A program made the translations under genes and the position numbers. DNA of 64,000 nucleotides, from positions 1,240,001 through 1,304,000 of the forward strand of contig JAPWGK010000003.1 of the NCBI GenBank assembly GCA_029641185.1, written 5' to 3'. The notes beneath the pieces were generated by a model. That model ran no database searches. It saw only the letters and a list, made by a program, of their open reading frames with translations, and was not told the DNA's origin. Of this stretch, positions 55,387 to 64,000 are shown one piece after another (position 1 is the first letter of the stretch; every line of letters begins with the position of its first letter). This DNA comes from Pseudofabraea citricarpa. Taxonomy: Eukaryota > Ascomycota > Leotiomycetes > Helotiales > Dermateaceae.

Positions 55387-57120
55387 AGGATACGCTGGTT
55401 ATTTTGGGGAAGATTGCTGGGTGCGCTGTACTAGTAATGGGTTAGCATGCATGAAGGGGCTAGAGACGGATAGACTGGGACGGCAGACTGTATGTACTGC
55501 GCAGATCCGCACCATAGAACGCGTTGCAGAATTTTATTTGTCTCTCTCCTCCACACAAGGGCACAATGCATCTCGTCTTTCAGTGATCTGAGTCCAACGT
55601 GCTGAGGGATTGTCCCTGGAAGACCGGCAAGGTAATTCGGAACGCATCATTTCAACCTCGAGTTGCTGGGCATGAATACTGGAGAAATTGACGTGGCAAT
55701 TAGGAGCTTGTTCTTTCAACCTAGAGCAGCTGAGAATATCGATCCTAATCCGGAGCTCCTACAGAAGATCTCCAGCAGGCCCCGAAGAACGGCTTGAAGC
55801 TGTCGTGGTTGGTCTGAGCAGTGATCGTGATTACCTCGGCTGAGCGGCAGCAGGGCCAGTCCTTTTACCCCATAGTGGAGTACTGTGGTTGTAAGGTGGG
55901 TTTGGGCTTCAATTGACTCTCGACATCAGATATGAATCTTTTCGAAGAGTTATTTCGAGGGATTGAAGGAGTTGAAGAGAGTGATGTCTGTCCTAGAGGA
56001 AATGAAATGCGGAGAAGTGGTACGTTCCCTAGGCTGCTTCCCCTCACGCTTAGCCTGACTTGTCAGGCGTCTCAGCCCATCCGCGTTTCGTCGGCAGGGA
56101 TCAACATGACACCGGCTATTACTGACAACATGCCCAAGTACGGACGTGGAGTTCTTGTAGGAATGGTCATTCTGATCCGGAAGATATGTTTATAGCTGCT
56201 GCTGACTTTGGGTCATTCGGAGCTGAGTTGTGGTGGTATTTACCTCGATAGGTAGAGCAGCAATAAGTGCAGTTGGCCGAGGTTATACTGCAGGTTCTTA
56301 CCGCTAATCAAGAGCTGCAGCATCCCTCATGAAGTTCCCAGTTCTGCTCTGACGTGTAATGAGTAGTGGTGGCAATATCAGCCTTTTCTCTCGGATTCAG
56401 TAGAGAGACATGAGGCTGCAACTTCAGTGTAGGTCATGCCGCTTGTCTAGAAATACGCCCAAGGCGAAGAAGAGAAGATGGAAAGCACAGAAGGATACGT
56501 CGACTGTCATCGAGGACTAATTGAAAAGGTTGGTATTTCTGCAAGAAGGATTCCGGAGTAATCCATGAGCAATATTCCGGTTTCAAAGAATGTCTTTGAA
56601 TCTTTCAGAGCATCCAATTGGAAATCAGACCATCGAATTGGAAATGCAGAGCGGAAGTATGCAGCCTAATTGACAGAACAAGATGATGGTGCATCGCGTC
56701 ATTATGAAACGAATGACATGCATTCTCCATCCCGCGTTTTGAGATTCGGTATATTGAGTTCGTTATCTTGTTGTGAACCACATACAAGTGCTTCGCATCA
56801 AGTTACAGCTGTTAACGGGAATATTGAATTTCTACACTCTTTCGATTGTTTGGGTATTGAAGATGCTTCAAATGATTCAGAAACTGGCTGAGGAGCAAGC
56901 ACTTCTACAATGATAAACCTCAAGGCAGAGGCCATGTAAAAACAGTCCCCTGCTTTCCAGATTATTAAATGGCATCACGTGATACACGTCTTTTATATCA
57001 GGTGGCTGGGAGTAAGTAGTTCTCTTTTTGGGAACAGTCTTTTGAATATAGACAAGAACCAGGCACATTTTTGCTTGGGCACAAGTGAGAAGATATTATA
57101 GTTGAAACGCTTGTCATTAT
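55387..57120. other. intergenic, no supported gene
   Basis: 3' flanks of ATP9 and of the convergent receptor gene. Open frames here are short and lack motifs. A TCACGTGA palindrome lies at 56975-56982. Confidence 0.5.
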
Positions 57121-58869
57121 TTAAGCTAAAGAATTATGCGGAGGAAAACTTTTGAGCATGTAATCCGAGGAGGAAACATCCGAGCTCACAGAACCAGTCC
57201 GACTGGAAGCGGCACTCGAGGCTCTAAAATCATACATGAAGCTATCGTCGATCTGCGGCGGCCCATCTTTGTACGTCTGAGGATAAGCAAACTCTCGAGG
57301 ACTTGCTAGCGAGGTAGCGATCTTGTCGTTCCAGCTCTTTGCTATTCGCGGATTGCTCAGCGGATCGCTGTTCAGCATTTTCTGAGAATCTTGCTGCGAG
57401 CCGCCAAGTCGCGTGAAGCATGCTGCGAATAAGATTCGGATGCTCGGGAGACACGCAACGATGATTCCGGCGGTGAGTTCAACTTGTGACCAGACTCCCG
57501 AGTAAAAGTAGTCCCCTGATCAAGATTAGTGCCAAATTCCAACCAAAATTATCGTGAAGTACTAACATGTAGGGTTGTGAGTCTGTGCATAGTTCAGCTG
57601 AACAAGAGTGACGAGGCGAATGATGCTGACTGCCGTGAAGCTAATGACACCAAGTTAGAATTCAAGTCCCACTCTCGTAATCGGTACACTTACAATATTC
57701 CAACACCGAACATTATGCTGATGCAAATTTTTCGAATCCAATGCAGATTCAGGTGGTAGATCTGCGTGACGGGCAATACGAGCATCCAGACATCGACAAT
57801 AATGCTGATAATAGAATAAGAGTTGACGATGGCAACGACATCTATGCAGGTTCCGGCATGCTCCCCATCCCATTCAGTCCAGTAAAAACTAATTGGATTG
57901 CATTGGAAGACATTGATGAAGACATAAGCCATGCCGCTGACCACGTTGAAAGCTATCGTCATGTAGATGAGCCTTCGGATAGTGCTTCCAACAAATATTC
58001 TCAGATAGAACAGAAGAATAGCAATCTTAATGAGTGGAATGAGTCCGAAGTAGATAACTTGGACCATGTAGCTGTACTAAATGGAATATAAGCATTGATC
58101 ATGACGATTTTGATAGTTAACGTACTCGGGTCATGTTGGTAATGTTGTCAAATGGGACTGTCCAGACATCACGGCCAAAGCCATTGGCTGATACTAAAAA
58201 CGTGTCAGCGAACTGCTCGCAAGACCTTCTTAACCTTACTTACGTCCATACACGTTCATGAAATTGAGTGCAAGGTTAGCGACCTTATTTACACAAGTCA
58301 GCATCCCCTGCATAAAAGTCGTGTACAATTGTCTACTCACCAGGATGCCGATGATAAACAGATCATCCAAACCAAAGGTGATTGTTTTCCAGACTCTCTG
58401 AAGTACCCTCAATAGAACTGCGATAGTAGAGAGAACAGCACAGATGATAGATAGCGTATTAAATGCTTTCCCTCTATCCCGTGATGGGGCACCACACTCA
58501 GTAGCAGAGATATTGGTTGCAGCTAACAATACTTAGTCCAAGACTTTTAAACACGGGAGCAAACTTCTTACTCAGGACCTCTTTAACTGTGCAAGTCGAG
58601 GCTAGGCAGAGATTGATCTCGCCATTGAGCTCTGGGTCCGTACAGACACAAAGCGAATCATTGACATCGCAATTTGAGTTCTGGATAGCAGACTGGAAGC
58701 AACGAAGCTATGGTTCAGACTCGTCAGCCACTATTCAACGAGGCAGAAGGTAATTCTCAATGCATACCGCGCAGTCAGGGGTTTCAAGACCCGAAGAGCT
58801 CGAGCTTGCGTTCTGTGCTTGAACGAGAACGAGCAAGCTACAAAAGAACAACGCAAAAAAGATATTCAT
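57121..58869 (-). CDS. CFEM-domain seven-transmembrane receptor (fungal rhodopsin-like, PTH11-like)
   Basis: Eight exons, 58768-58869, 58572-58707, 58341-58522, 58244-58283, 58126-58193, 57694-58076, 57567-57640 and 57121-57515, joining in frame to 459 aa. A signal peptide (MNIFFALFFCSLLVLVQA) is followed by an extracellular CFEM domain with cysteines spaced C-x3-C-x9-C-x6-C-x-C, then C...C (PDCALRCFQ, CDVNDSLCVC, LCLASTC). Seven hydrophobic segments follow, including IICAVLSTIAVLLRV, the GFGRDVW loop, VIYFGLIPLIKIAILLFYLR, ISIIVDVWMLVLPV and ELTAGIIVACLPSIRILF. The cytosolic tail is Ser-rich. This is the architecture of PTH11-type receptors that sense surface or host cues in filamentous fungi; the ligand is unknown. 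Intron sizes are 47-60 nt for most. Confidence 0.92.
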
Positions 58870-61481
58870 GCTCACTAAGGATAAAAGCACAGAAGCAGTA
58901 TGCTTCCTACATTAGGATCGTAAGGAATGACAGAAGCTTCGACTGTGGGGATGGGGGATCCTCAGTCGGTTATAAAGATCGCTAACTTTGCGATCAAACA
59001 AGAGGGTGTACAATGCATAGTCGCCTAGAGTGATTAAGCTTTATTGATAATATTGCACGAGCCAGATGATCGCAAGTGGTGGGCCAAGGCTGGTGTGTTT
59101 CGTGCGGCTTCTAAATTTGTGAATTCAGCCTGCTCGAGATTAAGTGAGGTCATCGAGATCTGGCTATCTAGAGTTTAAATCCACCAGCCTCGACGATGCA
59201 GGTACTTTGACAGGAAGAACAACAGAGCATCTACGCAACTTCAAAGAGTTCTTTCTAGAAAACGGCTCGGTCCTCACACATGTCCGTCCTTGCATCAGAC
59301 TTGGTACTGCAGCTTTGAAATCATGCCGCGCCCGAGGTTTGCGCGGGGGCTCATAGCGGCGTAGCAAGACTAAGCGACACGACAAGAACCATCAGAACCT
59401 CAGAAGTCAGTGATAGGGGTCAAAGAGCTGCATGCTATCCAATCTACGAATCATGAAAATCCCCAGAACGGCTTTCGGGCACAGATGTAGAGTTTCCAGA
59501 AGAAGCCATAAGGCAGAACGTCGTCTCAGACGATTAGGGGTTTCGATCAGATCAGACGAGGCGGCCACCTGTCGTACCAGGACCAATGGCTTGTGCTCCC
59601 GCCCCTCCCGGAGTTCGCAATATGGAGTCATTCTCAGGGTGATCCCAGATTGCCAGATTGGCTTTCAAACCTTCCAACTTCCAAGAGCCCACTGCCCAGG
59701 TGTACTTGTAACCAAAACCAAGAATCAGGTACTAGTCCTGAGCGTTATACCACATGTAGTTCACATTAAGGTTTTCGGATGGATTTGAAACAGGTACGGT
59801 GTCGCGATTTTATTAAGCGAGCCGATGGAGTTCGGAGTCCCTTTTACGCGCAAGAAAGAAGTAGTCGCCGACAAATGATATTGTTTTAATTGATACGTCG
59901 TGAGTTGGATGTTTGTGTGTTATAACATTGAGTTACAATACTCTGCACTTGAGGAGGGCAGAGGAAGACAACCATTGGTAGCTTCCATTCTGCTCTGCTT
60001 TGCGGCAACCTCGGAAGCCTTCTTTCGTTCTTCAAAGAATCCGACTAGTCAATAAATGGCAATTGCCAAGAAGCATGCAAGGACAAAAGTATGTAAGGAG
60101 TCATGACTGTTAGATAACAATTCCTACGAGACACAAAAGTGTAAAACCCCGAAGCGACTAGTACCTTCTTCGACACCGCAAGAAGCAGGTGAGTTGTGCC
60201 AAAGCTGCCACTCACGTGAGAGAAAGTATCGAGGGAATAAAACGATTTCTTAACGTCTCAAGGGAAGCATCAGATCAGCCCACCCTGGAAGCATAGTACT
60301 AGCATCATTTAATAATCACCATCGGTATTGGAATCTATATCCTGATGGAGAAAAGCCTTCTATCAGTTTATTTATCTTCATCAAGTGATGCGTTCTCGTC
60401 ACGTTCAACAGCAGCGATTTTCTTCTTTTTCTACAACTTATTATCGCGTATTTCATTACTCAGGCCCTCCTAGCTACCAGCAGCGCTAGGACCAGCTGCC
60501 AGACTTGTCGTTCACCCATTGACGCTGGGGAGAGTAGAAGCTTCCCCGGCAGCGCTGTCCTGGTCGTTTTGAGTCTGTGTTCAATAACTTTCGTTCTGTT
60601 ATCCCTTTTTTCCTTCTAGCTGTGGTACGTTTGTGAGGCGGTGAAGGGTGGGTTATTTCACCTACATAGTAGGCTACTTTATTGCATGGGGCCTGTCTCC
60701 TTTTGATCTTCAAATTATTTGGGCTACTTCTTTAGATGCTTACTCTTGGATAATCTTACTATAGACTGTTAGTATAATCTTTTTGACCAGAAGATTATTC
60801 TTAGATTTTAACAATTTTCCTGTGGAAAGAAGCACTTTTGATTTTAGCTCGATAAAACTTACTCTCTTCTTTTTCTAATTTTCATTTTCCTTTTCTCTCG
60901 GAAATAGTTCAGCTCCATGCGTATTCTAAAATTATTAGATAAAAGTTATGACTTATATCAAGTTAGCAATGACTAGAAATATAAGTAGAAATAAAGTTAT
61001 AATTGACAGAAAGAGAATCTTCTACACAAAGTCAGGTATATCATGTCGTCACGTGATATATCGATACACACTTCTGATGCGATGTTTATACCTACATGTC
61101 TCTACTTCCACTTTATATTAACCACAAGAGTCCTAAAGCAATTGACGAGTGAATCAATAGAATAGAGATATTACATGCACTATTAGTAGACACAAAACTT
61201 TATAACGAGGTACCAGATACAAGGGTTTGAATTACTTCTCCTCGCTTAAATTCTGCTCATTCTCTCTCATGGTATGATTCATCTATGGAAAAGGTCTGCT
61301 GCCTGAACAAAAGATAATGCCAAGTTCTGAAATTCTGACTTTATTCCATGCCATCTATAAAGGTAACGCCGGTACAAGTTTTTATCAAAAAGGTCCCCAA
61401 AATGTGGCAAAATGCAGTCCACAACAAACTCTATAAACTTCAAAGCAAAAATTACCCTTCCCGGACTCTTAAAACTGCTTA
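58870..61481. other. long intergenic region, no supported gene
   Basis: About 2.6 kb. The section 60700-61250 is AT-rich. It contains a TCACGTGA palindrome at 61049-61056. No convincing coding region on either strand. Confidence 0.5.
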
Positions 61482-64000
61482 TTAGTCTTCTGCATCTGAA
61501 TCTGGAGGATGAGGAGTATCTTTGGGCGAATTGAGCCACTCGATATGCCTCAACCGGCGACGAACTTCTTGTTCTTTCAACTCCTTCTTCGTCTTCTTCT
61601 TCTTCTTCTTGGCACGGAAAGCCATATCTCCACCATTGTCCTCAACACCACTGTTAACAGCGGAGGAGGCAGTGCTTGCAGCTGCAGAAGATACAACACT
61701 GCTATTGAATCCACTGCCTGGTCGAGAACCATCTTCGAAGCGATCGGCAGCAACGGCAACAGAACCCTTGTGAGTGACACGACCGTCGGCGACATACCAT
61801 TGCTCGGGGCAAAGAGCACCAACAAATTCTTCGTTGTGGGAAATCATGACAACACCACCCTTGAAGTCACGGATAGCGACAGCAAGACCTCCGAGAGAGT
61901 CACGATCCAAGAAATTGGTGGGCTCGTCCAGAACGAGCAAATGAGGGTTGTTCCACATGGCACCAGCAAGGACGACTTTGACCTTCTGGCCTCCAGAAAG
62001 ACCGGAGATCTCATTGTGGTTTGCGATCTCTGGGTCGAGACCGAGATCCTCAAAATGCTTGGAAATGACCTTGGGAGAAAGTTCGCGGAAGCCAAGACCT
62101 TCACGTGATGCTTCGTGATCATCGAACTCCTGAATGAGCTTGGTGAAACCGAGCTCGATGAGGGTCTCACGGGAAATTTGCGAGTTGTACTTAGGTAGCA
62201 TGCCCACCCATTTACTAGACATCTGTTAGCGGCATTCTCAACCTGTGAAACTTGAAACTTACATTTCGTATTGGAAACTCTTCTTGTACTTCTGGCGACC
62301 CATGATACACTCAACGCGCTTTCCGCCCTGACCGTCTTTGAGATCGACAAGCTTCTCCATCTGTGCCTTCTCTTCCTCAGACAGGATACGAGATTGCTTC
62401 AATTGGACCTCTCTATCATCACCATTGGCGTATCTCCACTGAAGATATTGACTAGGTGTTTTCTCCATGTGCATTTCAACGTGCTCAAGAGCGTGCTGTT
62501 TGATATAACCAATACGCAAGTTGGGATGCTTCTCGACACGACCTTCGCTAGGAACGGTTTCGCCAGTAAGGAGTTTAATGAGTGTTGACTTTCCAGCACC
62601 GTTACCACCAATGATAGCGGTTCGGGAAGAGAGAGATAATTGGCAAGAGACACCGTGGAGGGATGGCTTGGACGAACCGGGGTATGTGTAAGAGCAGTTC
62701 GTCATTCGCAAAATGGATCTCGTAGCAGACTTGACTCCGGTAAGAATACCAGGAGCAGGGAACTTCCAGGGAGCGTTGACTGCTGAAAGAGTGTAATAAC
62801 TCTTTGCCTCAGGCTTTTGAGCAACGAAAGCAGCCAAATTACCCTTGTAGACCGCAAGCTTCTTGCCTGGCTCATAATGGTAGATATCGGTACACACTTC
62901 GTCCAAGAAACCGGAGTCGTGGGAAACGATCAAGCTGGTAATATCGGTGTGAGACTTGAGATACTCTTGGAGCCATTTGACATTGGCGACATCCAAATGA
63001 TTGGTAGGTTCGTCAAGCAAGAGAACATCTGCTCTCATCAACATGGCTCTTGCCAATGCCAACTTCATCTTCCATCCACCAGACAAGGAGCCAACCTTCT
63101 CAGATTGACGACCTTCAGCTCCAGGTGTGAAGCCAACCTCAGTCAGAACCTCAGAAACACGGTCTCGTCCAGCAGAGCCTACTGCAGGATCCTTCAGGAC
63201 AAACTCCAAGATGCTGATATCAGCATCTTCACCTTGGTTGTGTTCAACAAAACAGGTTCGGAGAACATCCTGGCTGGGGAAGCCTTCCAGCTTTCCGTTT
63301 GCAATAGCGCGCATGAGAGTAGACTTTCCAGCACCATTGCGACCGCAAAGACCATATCTATGGCCCTTGAGAAGACGCAAGTTGGTGTGGGAAAGCAGAA
63401 GCATACCTCCATAGGCAAGGGAGAAATCAGTGTTGACGATCTCGATCTCTCCGTCATCTTCCTTTACTGGCTGTCCATATTTCCTGTGGTCCTCTTCCAC
63501 ATAGAACTTTTGAACAGCTGCGCCAACAATTGGTGCAGACTCAGGGGTCTTCATCAAGTGCTGTACGTATGGAGTGATTCGTGCTTCGATACGGAGAGTT
63601 TGGCGGTGATTAACATCTTCAGCGACCATACCGCAGATGTATGGGCGAGCAAGCTTGAATACTTCGAGATCTCCACCAAGACCACCATTTTTCTTGATCT
63701 CAGCCTCGAGAATCTTAGCGACATCATCGATTGAGACGCGCTCAATAGTCTTGCTATCAACATCCTGGTCATCACCCATGGCCTTGTCAATGACGGCAAC
63801 AGCTCGGGTAGCCAATTCTCTGACTTCGGGAAGAGAAGCACGGTCTTTAACACCTTGAACACCAGGTCTCAACTTGGGCAAGAAAGTACGAGCCTCGACC
63901 GGGTCGTGAACAAGCTTGGTCAAATTCTCCACGACCACGACAGTCTGTCTCAAAACTTCTTGTGCGGTATTTGGCGTATTGAGAGATCGCTCCAAAAGAG
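61482..64000 (-). CDS. New1/Elf1-type ABC-F ATPase (eEF3-like), 5' end beyond window
   Basis: Two exons are visible: 62263-64000 (open to the window edge, so partial) and 61482-62214, with a 48-nt intron. About 823 residues are seen. The visible N-terminus is the end of the HEAT-repeat region. ABC1 has GRNGAGKST, SLSGGWKMKLALARAML and LLLDEPTNHLD. ABC2 has GGNGAGKST, GLSGGQKVKVVLA and LVLDEPTNFLD. Between Walker A and the signature of ABC2 lies a chromodomain-like insert (KSFQYEIKWVGMLPKYN) as in eEF3. The C-terminus is Lys-rich then RRRLRHIEWLNSPKDTP and a short acidic end, the form seen in New1/Elf1 rather than eEF3. New1 assists translation termination at certain C-terminal Lys/Arg/Asn codons in yeast; fission yeast Elf1 is linked to mRNA export. 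Cytosolic and ribosome-associated role inferred. Confidence 0.9.

Noticed and set aside
62817..63734. 305-codon open frame antisense to the ABC-F gene
   Set aside because: It is the reverse complement of strongly biased, conserved ATPase coding sequence; long antisense frames are expected there.
1..64000. CRISPR arrays, operons or Shine-Dalgarno signals
   Set aside because: None seen, as expected for fungal nuclear DNA; the short tandem repeats present have no spacer structure.

Overview
The window is nuclear DNA of a filamentous ascomycete (Pezizomycotina). The evidence is many short introns of about 46-80 nt with GTAAGT/GTATGT donors, CTAAC-type branch points and YAG acceptors, plus fungal-only families: Zn2Cys6 factor, CFEM-rhodopsin receptor, DUF7580-like protein, fungal C2H2 array, New1/Elf1 ABC-F ATPase and nuclear-encoded ATP synthase subunit 9. 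A leotiomycete is my best guess from gene style, but the sequence alone does not prove it.

Layout. 1-12 kb is gene-poor: a small basic protein, a 485-aa unknown protein with an internal repeat, a nitronate monooxygenase, and a CXC-type cysteine-rich gene interrupted by an in-frame TAG. 12-20 kb holds a secreted gamma-glutamyltranspeptidase, then a divergent pair: a DUF7580/HeLo-like protein on the minus strand and a C2H2 zinc-finger protein on the plus strand. 20-28 kb is AT-rich and accessory, with a tiny Cys-pair protein, a BTB-like protein, an APH-like kinase-fold protein and small proteins. 29-43 kb is more ordinary: a glycosyltransferase-like type II membrane protein, a SAP/SAP/SWIM/RING protein, homogentisate 1,2-dioxygenase, a carboxylesterase, an AT-rich repeat patch, a decayed gene, a Zn2Cys6 factor and an NmrA-like dehydrogenase. 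45.7-50.6 kb is one large 21-exon SNF2-RING gene with tandem SUMO-interacting motifs (Uls1-like). 54.8-64 kb holds ATP9, a CFEM-7TM receptor and the 3' part of New1/Elf1, which runs off the right edge.

The genes do not form one pathway. Homogentisate dioxygenase (tyrosine/phenylalanine breakdown) lacks its usual pathway partners here. The Zn2Cys6 factor and NmrA-like gene lie next to each other on the same strand, which is compatible with a regulator/target or redox-sensor pair but does not prove one. The most notable items are the SIM-rich SNF2-RING gene (with a G29 tract in one intron, a GC-AG intron and one unresolved splice junction), the divergent DUF7580/C2H2 pair, two decayed genes carrying in-frame TAG codons, and over-represented TCACGTGA palindromes. 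I did not find an unmistakably new multi-gene system.

Exon boundaries were worked out by eye from splice signals and reading phase. All joined exon sets given below keep the frame unless stated.
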